Below, piece after piece: positions 44,228-52,966 of a stretch of 64,000 nucleotides of DNA. Source of the stretch: Ulvibacter sp. MAR_2010_11. Lineage in GTDB: Bacteria; Bacteroidota; Bacteroidia; Flavobacteriales; Flavobacteriaceae. Numbering within the stretch: the first letter of the stretch is position 1; each line of letters starts with the position of its first letter. Where the stretch lies: assembly GCF_002813135.1 (NCBI RefSeq), contig NZ_PHTY01000001.1:2811501-2875500 (forward strand). Reading direction: 5' to 3'. Below the pieces are notes generated by a model that was given only the letters and a program-made list of their open reading frames with translations, was not told the origin of the DNA and searched no databases. Position numbers and translations under genes: made by a program.

Positions 44228-45658
44228 TTGAAAATTTTAGATCGCTACATACTGGTCACCTATTTGAAGACGTTTTTTAGCGTCTTCATTATTTTAATGT
44301 TCATTTTCGTATTGCAAACTATTTGGTTGTATATAAGTGAACTTGCAGGAAAAGATCTGGATGTATGGATAGTACTTAAATTTTTGTGGTATGTATCTCC
44401 CAGACTAATTCCATTGGTACTACCGCTTACGATTCTAGTTACGTCATTAATGGTATTTGGAAGCTTTTCTGAAAAGTATGAATTCGCCGCCATGAAATCT
44501 ACCGGAATCTCGTTGCAACGCGCTATGCGAAGTCTCACTGTCTTTATTTTGGTATTGGCAGCAGTTGCCTTTTTCTTTGCGAACGATGTGATTCCCTATT
44601 CGGAATACAAATGGCAGAATCTTCGTAGGAATATTGCCCAAGTGAGTCCGTCGATGGTTATATCGGAAGGGCAATTCAGTCAGATAGGAGACGATTTCAA
44701 TATAAAAGTATCAAAGAAAAGCGGAGACCGCGATCAATTCCTCAATGACATTGTGATTCATAAAAAGAACAGCATGCGTCCCAATGGCAACTACACAGTC
44801 ATTATTGCCGATAATGGCGAGCTTGCGAGTGAAGAAGGCAGTAATACGCTTTCCTTGATTTTGAACGATGGTTATTATTACGACGACGTACAGGTAAAAG
44901 ATCCTAAAAAACAAATGCGAAAGCCATTTGCAAAGAGCTATTTTGAAACCTATACCATCAATATTGACCTAACCAAATTTAACGACACCGATATAGACAA
45001 GGAAAACGAAGTGAACAACCACAATATGTACAAAATAAGTGAGTTGTTTGTAGAAATTGATTCCCTTTCCAACAGCTATACCAAAGATATTGCAGTCTTT
45101 TCAGAAAATATGCATATTCGTACCGGAGCGACAAAATTTGGTATATCACAACCCGTGAAACCTGATACTATCCGGCCGTTTACCACTATTGTAGATTTCT
45201 ATAATGAAAAGCAACAGAGTGAAATTCTCGATTTGGCTCTCACTAATGTTCGAGGGACGCTTCAAACTGTAAAGGCTAAAAAAACCGAATTCCAAATTAA
45301 GACCAAGCGTCTTAATAAACATGAGATTGCGCTGCACGAAAAGTATGTGTTGGCGTTGGCCTGTATCATCCTCTTTTTTGTAGGTGCACCTCTGGGAGCG
45401 ATTATTAGAAAAGGAGGAATGGGACTTCCTATGGTTGTTGCGATCTTGTTATTTTTAACCTATCACTTTATAGGTATTTTTGCAAAAAACAGTGCCGAAG
45501 ATGGAACCATGCATCCGTTTATCGCCAGTTGGTTAAGCACGGTAATTATGTTACCGCTAAGCATCTGGCTAACCTATCGCGCCACAACCGATCAAGGAAT
45601 TTTTGATATTGATACATTCTTACAACGAATTACCGGTTTGTTTAAAAAGAAGGAATAG
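44228..45658 (+). CDS. LptF/LptG family lipopolysaccharide export permease
   Basis: A 476-residue protein. The start codon is TTG at 44228: it yields the conserved N-terminus MKILDRYILVTYLKTFF, and the nearby ATG (44223) runs into TGA after two codons. Three helices are near the N-terminus and three near the C-terminus (KYVLALACIILFFVGAPLGAIIRKGG), flanking a periplasmic beta-jellyroll domain; this is the YjgP/YjgQ layout. As part of LptBFG it extracts LPS from the inner membrane. I cannot tell LptF from LptG. Confidence 0.9.
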   Translation: MKILDRYILVTYLKTFFSVFIILMFIFVLQTIWLYISELAGKDLDVWIVLKFLWYVSPRLIPLVLPLTILVTSLMVFGSFSEKYEFAAMKSTGISLQRAMRSLTVFILVLAAVAFFFANDVIPYSEYKWQNLRRNIAQVSPSMVISEGQFSQIGDDFNIKVSKKSGDRDQFLNDIVIHKKNSMRPNGNYTVIIADNGELASEEGSNTLSLILNDGYYYDDVQVKDPKKQMRKPFAKSYFETYTINIDLTKFNDTDIDKENEVNNHNMYKISELFVEIDSLSNSYTKDIAVFSENMHIRTGATKFGISQPVKPDTIRPFTTIVDFYNEKQQSEILDLALTNVRGTLQTVKAKKTEFQIKTKRLNKHEIALHEKYVLALACIILFFVGAPLGAIIRKGGMGLPMVVAILLFLTYHFIGIFAKNSAEDGTMHPFIASWLSTVIMLPLSIWLTYRATTDQGIFDIDTFLQRITGLFKKKE

Positions 45659-45684
45659 CAATCGACAAAGAGTTTAGTTTTCAA

Positions 45685-45692
45685 TATCTTTG
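45685..45692 (+). promoter_or_regulatory. -7 box of ribB
   Basis: TATCTTTG, an exact match to TAnnTTTG, followed by CA. It lies 18 bp upstream of the ATG at 45710 and 39 bp upstream of the second ATG at 45731. Confidence 0.5.
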
Positions 45693-45709
45693 CACTTTCA
45701 AATATTGCT

Positions 45710-46858
45710 ATGATTACTACTGAAAAAAATATGTCGATTCAACTGAATACTATTTCCGAAGCCATTGAAGACATCAAGAATGGTAAGATTATTATTGTTG
45801 TAGACGATGAAAATCGCGAAAATGAGGGTGACTTTATTGCAGCCGCCGAACGTGTGACCCCCGAGATGATTAACTTTATGGCAACCAATGGCCGCGGTTT
45901 GATTTGCGCACCCCTTACCGAAGAACGCTGCAATGCCTTAGATTTGAATATGATGGTTGAAAACAATACTGTTTTACATCACACTCAGTTTACGGTTTCG
46001 GTAGATTTAATTGGTTATGGTTGTACTACGGGTATTTCGGTGCACGACAGAGCCAAAACCATTCAAGCCCTGGTTGACCCCACTACCAAACCAAGCGATT
46101 TGGGCAGACCCGGACATATTTTTCCGCTAAAAGCTAAAACAGGGGGCGTATTACGCCGTACCGGACATACCGAAGCGACAATCGACCTGGCGCGGTTGGC
46201 CGGATTGCAACCTGCAGGAATTTTAGTAGAAATCTTAAACGAGGACGGCACCATGGCAAGATTGCCGCAACTGATGAAGGTTGCCAAGAAATTCGATTTA
46301 AAAATAATCTCTATCGAGGATCTGGTTGCCTATCGAATGGAACATGATTCCTTGATTAAAAAAGAAGAAGATTTCAATATAAATACCAGGTTTGGAAATT
46401 ATCGCTTAAGAGCCTACAAACAAACGACCAACGATCAGGTACATATTGCCTTAACGAAAGGAACCTGGAAGGAAAACGAACCCGTTTTGGTGCGTGTAAA
46501 TGCCACTCTCGTAAACGGTGACATTCTGGGAACGCTCACCAACAATGCCGAACAGAAATTGGACGATATGTTCAATGTGATCAATGAGGACGGGAAAGGC
46601 GCCATTGTTTTTATCAATCAACAGAGTCAGTCTTTGAACTTACTAAAACGTCTCAAAGAACTCAAAGAATCTCAAACCGAAGGTGAGGTTGTAAAAGCAC
46701 CCCGAATTGTAATGGACAACAAGGATTTTGGCATTGGAGCACAAATTTTACATGATCTCGGAATTCATAAAATTCGACTCATTTCTAACAGCGAGCAAAC
46801 CAAGCGTGTGGGAATGATTGGCTACGGATTGGAGATTATGGAATACGTCGCTTACTAA
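45710..46858 (+). CDS. ribB: 3,4-dihydroxy-2-butanone-4-phosphate synthase with degenerate GTP cyclohydrolase II half
   Basis: A 382-residue protein (375 if it starts at the ATG at 45731, which gives the conserved [19 protein letters not shown] and a longer leader). The N-terminal RibB domain is intact: [30 protein letters not shown] and [16 protein letters not shown]. The C-terminal ~170 residues line up with RibA, but the zinc-binding Cys triad and the R-x-H-S-E-C segment are missing; this region reads [17 protein letters not shown] infer that only the DHBP synthase is active here and a separate RibA is encoded elsewhere. It makes the four-carbon unit for riboflavin. Confidence 0.9.
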   Translation: MITTEKNMSIQLNTISEAIEDIKNGKIIIVVDDENRENEGDFIAAAERVTPEMINFMATNGRGLICAPLTEERCNALDLNMMVENNTVLHHTQFTVSVDLIGYGCTTGISVHDRAKTIQALVDPTTKPSDLGRPGHIFPLKAKTGGVLRRTGHTEATIDLARLAGLQPAGILVEILNEDGTMARLPQLMKVAKKFDLKIISIEDLVAYRMEHDSLIKKEEDFNINTRFGNYRLRAYKQTTNDQVHIALTKGTWKENEPVLVRVNATLVNGDILGTLTNNAEQKLDDMFNVINEDGKGAIVFINQQSQSLNLLKRLKELKESQTEGEVVKAPRIVMDNKDFGIGAQILHDLGIHKIRLISNSEQTKRVGMIGYGLEIMEYVAY

Positions 46859-47820
46859 TCTTTTACTTCAAATTCTTTTAAAAGACCTTTTATTCGTGAA
46901 TTAGGCACTTCTGAGATGAATGCATATCTGCCGGGATTTAAATCGGCATAAAAATAACCTGTTCTCCCGGCCGGCATATCATTTACTCCGCCTAAAAAAG
47001 TTGTACCCTGAGGAACGGGTGTTATTAAGCCTTTTGGGTCTGACCAATCCATCCATTTTTCGAGCTCCTCAACACTTGCATTCGCTTCCAATCTCACTAA
47101 ATTTACATCGTGCTGCATAAAATTTTCGTGATGTTTTTGTTCTTTATAAAAAACTGAGAACACGTGTTTTCCTTTGGTAATTGCTTTGTCGTAAACAATT
47201 CCATTTTCATTTGAAACGGTAATGTTAATTGTAGGCTCCGGTGGTGTATTTCCGCTATCCTCAGTAGTTACAATAATGGGTTTAGCCATTCCCATAGAGG
47301 TATGAAACATGCCATTTGGCATTTTCACATAACACTCCATAATATAATAGCCGGGTTCTAAATGAATGGTTGTAACCGCTGTATTTTTTGGGCCAATGAG
47401 TCCGGAGCCTCCTGAAAAAACTATGTCTCCAAACCATTTTGGCAACTTTCCAAATGCAGCAAAACCCTCTTCGCTTTTCCCTTCGTTAATAAGCTTCATC
47501 CCTTCTTCAAATACAGGAGCCACTTCCTCCAGGGTATGTGTGACGTTTTTTCCTTCCGGATATTTATCCATTAAGAAAAAATGAGTTTCGTTTGATAGAT
47601 TTTGGTATTTAAAGGTATTCCAACCGGACGTGATGGTATCTACACTTTGAAACTCCATACTGCGTGTGATAATATCAATAACATTTGAAGGCTCTTTTAC
47701 ACCTTCTTCCAGCGCGCTTGCAGCTTCTTCAAATTGTTCAGCCTTTTTATCGCTTTTACAACTTGAAAACACAGCTATAGAGATCGATAATAAAAATAAA
47801 TGGAGACTTATGCTTTTCAT
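46855..47820 (-). CDS. Lipoprotein with two cupredoxin-like halves
   Basis: A 321-residue lipoprotein: a signal with FSSC (18-21) gives lipidated Cys21. Two similar beta-rich halves are visible. The first ends in PGYYIMECYVKMPNGMFHTSMGM, the second in PGRYAFISEVPNSRIKGLLKEF; both have the P-G-x-Y pattern of cupredoxin-like folds, and the first has C, H and M residues in the right region for copper binding. Metal binding is only inferred. The stop overlaps the end of ribB on the other strand by 4 bp. Confidence 0.7.
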   Translation of the reverse strand: MKSISLHLFLLSISIAVFSSCKSDKKAEQFEEAASALEEGVKEPSNVIDIITRSMEFQSVDTITSGWNTFKYQNLSNETHFFLMDKYPEGKNVTHTLEEVAPVFEEGMKLINEGKSEEGFAAFGKLPKWFGDIVFSGGSGLIGPKNTAVTTIHLEPGYYIMECYVKMPNGMFHTSMGMAKPIIVTTEDSGNTPPEPTINITVSNENGIVYDKAITKGKHVFSVFYKEQKHHENFMQHDVNLVRLEANASVEELEKWMDWSDPKGLITPVPQGTTFLGGVNDMPAGRTGYFYADLNPGRYAFISEVPNSRIKGLLKEFEVKD

Positions 47821-47894
47821 ATATTTAGTGGTTTTACGTTTCTAAATTATGCCATTCAATATGATAATAAATATAAGATTTTAAAATAACCTCA

Positions 47895-48746
47895 TTAATA
47901 ATCATTCTGTTTTCTAAAGAAATAATTGGCGTCCTTCGGTATTTCTGAAATCACAGTATGTTCATGTTTTTTAAACCAAGATGCATTAAGACCACGTTCA
48001 TGTTTTAAGTCATATTTTCCAATTACTTCAGTTTTAACAAGGTTCCAGCCGGGTTTATATTCGAGGTCATACGCTACGGTATTTTCGGTTTCAATAGGCT
48101 TTGTTCCATCCCTACGAACTGTATTGTTGGTTATTTCGGTTCCTTGCATTCGCGCTGCGCTATCCAGATAGATCCAGGAGATAATATATCCTTCATCTCC
48201 CATGCTTAATGTACTCTGGTTGGTAAGGTTGTACGTAACCCGAACCGAATTACCTAAGGTTAGCGTCCCAATTGTAGCTCCATCTTTCATTACATTTATC
48301 GTGGTCTTTCCAAAATATCCTGCTTCCGGAATGGTATAAATGAATTTGGATATATCCTGAATATCGTAAAACACTAAGTTCTGTAAATTTCCCAATTTGG
48401 TTTCGGTCTGGATATTCTCCGGTAGATTGATGGTTATTTTACCATTTTCATCAATACTTCCCACTTCAAGGGTTTTCGGCGTGTTTTGATTGTTCCCGTA
48501 TCGGTACAACATGACCAAATCGACAGCACCCTGTTCCCAACTTTCAAATGTGTTGTTCTCACTCATTTGGGTATTTTGCCAATACCAGTCGTCTTGGTCA
48601 TTGGTATCACTAGTTTCTTTCGTTTCAGTTATTTTTGAAGTTTCAGTAACATTGGAATTAGAAGTTGCTTCATTGGTTTGAGAGTTTGTTTTTTCATTAC
48701 AACTTAAACATAGCAGTATTACAAATAAAAATACAAAGTGTTTCAT
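47895..48746 (-). CDS. Lipoprotein of unknown function
   Basis: A 283-residue protein with a lipoprotein signal (FVILLCLSC, lipidated Cys16), followed by a Ser/Thr/Asn/Glu-rich linker (~17-50) and a beta-rich domain with several Trp and Tyr (DDWYWQNTQMSENNTFESW). No family is recognised. It is 4 bp downstream of the next lipoprotein gene (48751) and probably co-transcribed with it. Confidence 0.65.
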   Translation of the reverse strand: MKHFVFLFVILLCLSCNEKTNSQTNEATSNSNVTETSKITETKETSDTNDQDDWYWQNTQMSENNTFESWEQGAVDLVMLYRYGNNQNTPKTLEVGSIDENGKITINLPENIQTETKLGNLQNLVFYDIQDISKFIYTIPEAGYFGKTTINVMKDGATIGTLTLGNSVRVTYNLTNQSTLSMGDEGYIISWIYLDSAARMQGTEITNNTVRRDGTKPIETENTVAYDLEYKPGWNLVKTEVIGKYDLKHERGLNASWFKKHEHTVISEIPKDANYFFRKQNDY

Positions 48747-48750
48747 CTTT

Positions 48751-49362
48751 TTAGAATTTTTTCAGTTCACTCAAATTGAGTTCTTTTACTATTTCAGCCA
48801 ATTTATCTTCTGAAAAATTATGTGCTTCGATATCTATTGCAAAACGATGGTTATAAAACATAGAAAGACTGTACATCCCACTTGTTTTTACATAGCTTTT
48901 TTTAGCTTTTATGCCATCAATTACTACGGTTTTTGTGGAGCCCCACTCGTCTTTAGAATCGTAGTCCATTTTGCTAGACATACGGTAAGGACCAACCCCA
49001 CTAGCCCCTTTTTCACCGGCACCGTCAATAACCATCACCCGTATGCTTTTATTTCCTATTTTATAGGTCGCCCCACAGGAGCCAAGTCCCGGCATAAAGT
49101 TTAATTGTTGATATGTAATTGGCATATCTAGCAACACTTTTGGCAGCCAAGATTCCCATTGTTCTTTGGTGAGATATTCTTTTTTACGTAATTGCCTGAT
49201 GTTCTCTTCCATCTCTGAAGCATCGTTCACTACATTTTTGGCATTACTAATTGATTGGGTGGAGTTTTCAATTTCTTTTCCTACTTTTTTGGATTCATTG
49301 CCGCAGGAAACCAAAAGGAGAGATAAAAATAGGATTCTTGTTAGTTCTTTTAAATTTTTCAT
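48751..49362 (-). CDS. Lipoprotein of unknown function
   Basis: A 203-residue protein with a lipoprotein signal (ILFLSLLLVSCGN, lipidated Cys20), a charged helical linker (~25-70), and a domain with FMPGLGSCGATYKIGNKSIRVMVIDGAG and SGMYSLSMFYNHRFAIDIEAHN. I do not recognise it. It shares direction and very short spacing with its neighbours on both sides, which suggests one operon from about 50144 to 47895. Confidence 0.65.
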   Translation of the reverse strand: MKNLKELTRILFLSLLLVSCGNESKKVGKEIENSTQSISNAKNVVNDASEMEENIRQLRKKEYLTKEQWESWLPKVLLDMPITYQQLNFMPGLGSCGATYKIGNKSIRVMVIDGAGEKGASGVGPYRMSSKMDYDSKDEWGSTKTVVIDGIKAKKSYVKTSGMYSLSMFYNHRFAIDIEAHNFSEDKLAEIVKELNLSELKKF

Positions 49363-49373
49363 AATGGTAGTAC

Positions 49374-50144
49374 TTATTTACAAGGTAAATTCTCTAGTAA
49401 GTAATTAATTTGATTTGATCGTTTTAGCATAAATATTGGTGAATCGAAATAAGTGATATAATCCAATAATTGAGTAAAAAATTCTTCCTGTATACTTTTC
49501 CATTGAGTATCATTGAGATCTAATATTTTTTTTATAAAAGCATCGATATCACCTCCTCTACTAGCATATAATTTGTAATCTTCATCCATAGCCCGTATGA
49601 AATTAACTGGATTTTTTGCATAAGGGTTTCCAAAGAGTACTGCAGCTTCTTGAATTTTGTCTAATGCTTCTTTGAGCTCTTTAAATCCCGGTTCATTATT
49701 GTCGGATTTACCTAATACATATAATTCAATAATTGATCTTCCATAATATCCTAACTGACTATAAAGTTCTTCTGGGCAATAAATTCGAGTTCCCGCAGAG
49801 AGTACCTGCAATGCTTGCATTTCTAATAATTCCTTTTTTGCAAGGCAACTATTGGGTGACTCGATTTTACTCTGAACTAAAGCCATATTTATTGCATGAT
49901 CGCCCATTAGCTTAATACATCTAATTTCGACAGGCATTTCACTTGTTTCTCCAAGACTTATTCCTAGAGCTTCCAGTCCCTTTTCAAAGTTTTCCATATC
50001 TGCAGCATCATCTGCTTCTCCCTTTGCCTCTTTTTGTGCATTTTGTGTAATCTCAAAAACGCTCCCTCCTATAGGAGCTTGTGCAACAATGGCAACTGGC
50101 ATTGTTGCCATAAAAAATACAAGTAATAGATTTCTAATTTTCAT
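49374..50144 (-). CDS. Secreted protein of unknown function
   Basis: A 256-residue protein with a signal peptide (MKIRNLLLVFFMATMPVAIVAQ). The rest is largely helical with many Leu/Glu (ENFEKGLEALGISLGE, KELLEMQALQVLSAG, FKELKEALDKIQEAAVLFG). Two cysteines are in RCIKLMG and NSCLAKKE and others near YCPEELY and the last residues (L-P-C-K). No known domain is recognised. It is 11 bp upstream of a lipoprotein gene. Confidence 0.6.
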   Translation of the reverse strand: MKIRNLLLVFFMATMPVAIVAQAPIGGSVFEITQNAQKEAKGEADDAADMENFEKGLEALGISLGETSEMPVEIRCIKLMGDHAINMALVQSKIESPNSCLAKKELLEMQALQVLSAGTRIYCPEELYSQLGYYGRSIIELYVLGKSDNNEPGFKELKEALDKIQEAAVLFGNPYAKNPVNFIRAMDEDYKLYASRGGDIDAFIKKILDLNDTQWKSIQEEFFTQLLDYITYFDSPIFMLKRSNQINYLLENLPCK

Positions 50145-50167
50145 TTTAAAATAGATTTAAAGGATTA

Positions 50168-51064
50168 TTATAGCCCTATTTTATATTCGGACTTGCTAAT
50201 AGTGATAGAATCTTTCTCCAACTTTGTACAAATCATGTGCATATTATCCCGTTTTCTCTTATTGGAGATATACTCCATTTCCATGATCATCGAGTTTTCA
50301 TCAAACGGAATGGTAGCATTGTAACCTGACTTGGGCATTTGTTCGATACTTGAGAATACGCCAACAAAACTTACGGGTGCTTCATTGGTGATATAAAATT
50401 TACTCACTCCGTCTTTTTGTTCAATTTGATAGCCCCTACAGTGGTACCCTAATATGGTTTTACTGGGCAAGGGTGTGATGTCTATATCTTCTTGGTTTGT
50501 ATCATTTTTAGCCATTTCTTTAAGTGCGGCGTCGTCAAAAGGCATACGGGTTTTCATCGCCATTTTTTGAGTGCCATTGTCCATAAAAGTAACCATGGCC
50601 TGATTTTCCATATCGTACACAATCACACTAGTGGCTCTTTCGTCTGCAATGGCATTGCCGAAATAGGTAGCATTCGGCTGGATATAATATTTCATTTCCA
50701 TTTCATCTTTTTTGGTCGTAAGTTTCATATCCATAACGTACTGAAACTCGTACGTATCCGGCAGACCTTCTAAACTCCCTCCAAATATAGACATCACGCT
50801 TTTCTCTGCTTCTTGCTTTTGCTCGTCGGTTGGTTCTTCTTTTTCGATCTCTGGTTCACCCTTATTGGTTTCATTGCCACCTTTTATAACACCGTCTATG
50901 GTTTTGTCGGTCGTTTTTGAGACCTCCCGATCTGTTTTATTGAGGACGGTTCGTTCTGCGGCGTTTTCGGCTTTTTTCTTTAGCTTTTTAAAGAATTGAG
51001 CTTCTGCTGATGGTATAGATAGCATTACACATAAAAGAAAAGAGAGTAGATACTTAGTTTTCAT
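50168..51064 (-). CDS. Secreted DUF4412-like protein
   Basis: A 298-residue protein. The signal peptide ends near A-E-A-Q (19-22). A strongly basic FFKKLKKKAENAAERTVLNK segment and an acidic linker (~70-95) precede a beta-rich domain (~105-298) with YDMENQAMVTFMDNGTQKMAMKTR and SKTILGYHCRGYQIEQKDGV. The latter resembles DUF4412/GLPGLI-type periplasmic domains of Bacteroidota. Function is unknown. Confidence 0.65.
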   Translation of the reverse strand: MKTKYLLSFLLCVMLSIPSAEAQFFKKLKKKAENAAERTVLNKTDREVSKTTDKTIDGVIKGGNETNKGEPEIEKEEPTDEQKQEAEKSVMSIFGGSLEGLPDTYEFQYVMDMKLTTKKDEMEMKYYIQPNATYFGNAIADERATSVIVYDMENQAMVTFMDNGTQKMAMKTRMPFDDAALKEMAKNDTNQEDIDITPLPSKTILGYHCRGYQIEQKDGVSKFYITNEAPVSFVGVFSSIEQMPKSGYNATIPFDENSMIMEMEYISNKRKRDNMHMICTKLEKDSITISKSEYKIGL

Positions 51065-51117
51065 GACTTTATTTCTTATTTAGTTCTTATTTCTTTTTTT
51101 AATCTTCATTATGTATT

Positions 51118-51648
51118 TTAATATGTGATAAATACTTCTCCCGAAATGGGAAAGTTTTTACCGTATTCCAAAGCACCGCTTCCTTCGCCTTCAAACGTCA
51201 TTTCTAAATTGCTCTCAGAAATTTTAGTGATATTGATGATTCCTTTTCTGAAAATGATACGTTTGTTGATTGATGTTACATCTCTTTCAGCATTGAAAAA
51301 ATTTAAGTCAACTTTTACCCTGGGATGGTTTATATCGGGTATCGTATAGGTAGCAGCACCATTCTCGAGAATATCGGTGTTTGTTAAATTTAAGTTTAGT
51401 TTAAGCGGATTGCCGTCTTCCCAAAACTCAAGGAGTATCGAATCTTTCTTAAAAATTCGTTTAATATTAGGTTCTATATTACTTTGTTGCATCGTATACA
51501 ACTTGTCTTCTAACGTAACTTGGATAGCGGCGTTGGAAGCATTTTCTTGTTTAATAGCTGTTGAAGCACTTTTAGTGCTGTTTTGATTGCAGCTAAACAT
51601 ATAGACTGCTATTAAAAGATATAGTATCGTTTGAAATTGATTTTTCAT
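51118..51648 (-). CDS. Small lipoprotein of unknown function
   Basis: About 176 residues from the ATG at 51648 (MKNQFQTILYLLIAVYMFSC, lipidated Cys20); an earlier in-frame ATG at 51666 adds six residues and is less likely. The remainder is beta-rich (ITLEDKLYTM-like segments, LEFWEDGNPLKLNLNLTN, MTFEGEGSGALEYGKNFPISGEVFITY). It is the first of the run of envelope proteins on this strand. Confidence 0.6.
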   Translation of the reverse strand: MKNQFQTILYLLIAVYMFSCNQNSTKSASTAIKQENASNAAIQVTLEDKLYTMQQSNIEPNIKRIFKKDSILLEFWEDGNPLKLNLNLTNTDILENGAATYTIPDINHPRVKVDLNFFNAERDVTSINKRIIFRKGIINITKISESNLEMTFEGEGSGALEYGKNFPISGEVFITY

Positions 51649-51975
51649 AAATAATAACTGATTCATTTTGATTTACTAATTTTTACCGATTTTAAAACTT
51701 TATTATTCAGCAGTATGTGTAATTGATTTTTCCCCTTTTTTTAATATGATCTATACTCAAGTATATTTTATCTTTATTTTTTTATTTTCGGCAATATGCC
51801 TCATTATTGATTTCAGAAATTCTCTTGAATATCTCCAATAAAGGCAGGCTTTACCTTTTTCATCTGTAACAACGAAAGGATTAATTAATTGGGATTTCAC
51901 AAACCTATACGTAAGTGATGAAAGGGCATGCTACTATTGTAACAATTCATGGAAGATATGTAACGCGACTTTCTA

Positions 51976-52310
51976 TTATCTAGGAGAAAACCCGCTAGCT
52001 CTAGTGTTACAGGCTGGTTTGAAATATTTAATAAAATAGGAGGGGGTGACGTGTCCAACTGAATCGGCTATTTCCGAAATAGAAGCATCAGATTTTTCAA
52101 GGTGTTCTTTGGAATGTTTTAACCCACGAGAGCGGATAATTCACTGGTAGTCATATTTCTTAATGCCTGCAATTTTCTATGTAGCGGTGAGCGGCCTGTT
52201 TGCATGTGCTTTACAAATAGGACACTTGTAAATTCCGGATCCATTATATGTTTATCCAACACCGATTGTAAGCGTTTTAGGAATTCCGTTTCGGTTGAAG
52301 AAATTGCTAA
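51976..52310 (-). pseudogene. Decayed AraC-type regulator (DNA-binding part)
   Basis: On the minus strand, 52310-52122 reads ISSTETEFLKRLQSVLDKHIMDPEF ... TGRSPLHRKLQALRNMTTSEL up to a stop; the first HTH of an AraC/HTH_18 domain has this form (Srs-L-h-RKLkaL). The second half is in another frame (~52130-51976): RGLKHSKEHLEKSD followed by EIADSVGHVTPSYFIKYF, the second HTH, ending in SGFSPR and a stop. Nothing upstream codes in frame. I conclude that it is a truncated and frameshifted remnant of a regulator. It explains part of an otherwise empty 700-bp gap; 51667-51975 shows nothing else. Confidence 0.8.
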
Positions 52311-52383
52311 TTACGCAGTAAATGAATTAGTACTGTTACCGGAAGACTTTGTTCTTACTTCTTTTACTCGGAAAATTGAATTT

Positions 52384-52923
52384 CTAAAACGTTATGTTTA
52401 CAAATGGAATAATGGGACTTGTGTACACACTTTCATCCTCCTTGTAGAGCACATTATACTTTGCACCTACCGATATTTTTTCATTGATATTAAAGCCCGC
52501 TCCAACGAACAAAGCTGAATCCCAAAAATCATCTTTTACCTTACCTTCAGGTGTTTCGGTTTCAGTGGCGACTTTTAATTCGGCAAATTCGACTAAGAGG
52601 GTTATTTTTTTTATGGGGCTGTATTGCGAGATTACATTGGCACCATAGGTAGTTGTACTTTGAACATCTTTTATTGCTGAATAACTCCCTTGTATTCCAC
52701 CACCTAAACTAACTTTTTCACTCAGTTTATAGGTTAGATTAGGAGCTAGGCTGATATTGGTGCCTCCCACAAAGCTTAAACCAAAACCTACCCCAAATTT
52801 CCATTTACTGGGTTTCGCAGTAGTACTGTCAATAACACCAATTTGCGTTGTTTGTGCAATCGAAGCTTTACTCAAAAGCAAAGCTCCTATTACTAATAAT
52901 AGGCTGAAGAGTATATTTTTCAT
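52384..52923 (-). CDS. Outer-membrane beta-barrel protein
   Basis: A 179-residue protein with a signal peptide (MKNILFSLLLVIGALLLSKASIAQ) and then alternating amphipathic strands (WKFGVGFGLSFVGGTNISLAP, KVSLGGGIQGSYSAI, ISVGAKYNVLYKED), ending in a strand with terminal Phe (IIPFVNITF), as for a small OM barrel. Function is unknown. It lies 43 bp downstream of the DegT aminotransferase gene. Confidence 0.75.
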   Translation of the reverse strand: MKNILFSLLLVIGALLLSKASIAQTTQIGVIDSTTAKPSKWKFGVGFGLSFVGGTNISLAPNLTYKLSEKVSLGGGIQGSYSAIKDVQSTTTYGANVISQYSPIKKITLLVEFAELKVATETETPEGKVKDDFWDSALFVGAGFNINEKISVGAKYNVLYKEDESVYTSPIIPFVNITF

Positions 52924-52966
52924 GTGTTGCGGATATAAACCGTGTATGTTCGGCGAGGTTAAGGTT

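Noticed and set aside
45710..46858. Fully bifunctional RibBA
   Set aside because: The GTP cyclohydrolase II zinc cysteines are absent in the C-terminal half.
51721..51745. TTTTTCCCCTTTTTTT upstream of the lipoprotein at 51648 as a copy of the shared operator
   Set aside because: The orientation is reversed relative to the gene, and the ATACCG part is missing.
52204..52518. 104-codon plus-strand frame
   Set aside because: It lies opposite the AraC relic and the end of the outer-membrane barrel gene, has no known motif, and the minus strand is the one that reads as protein.
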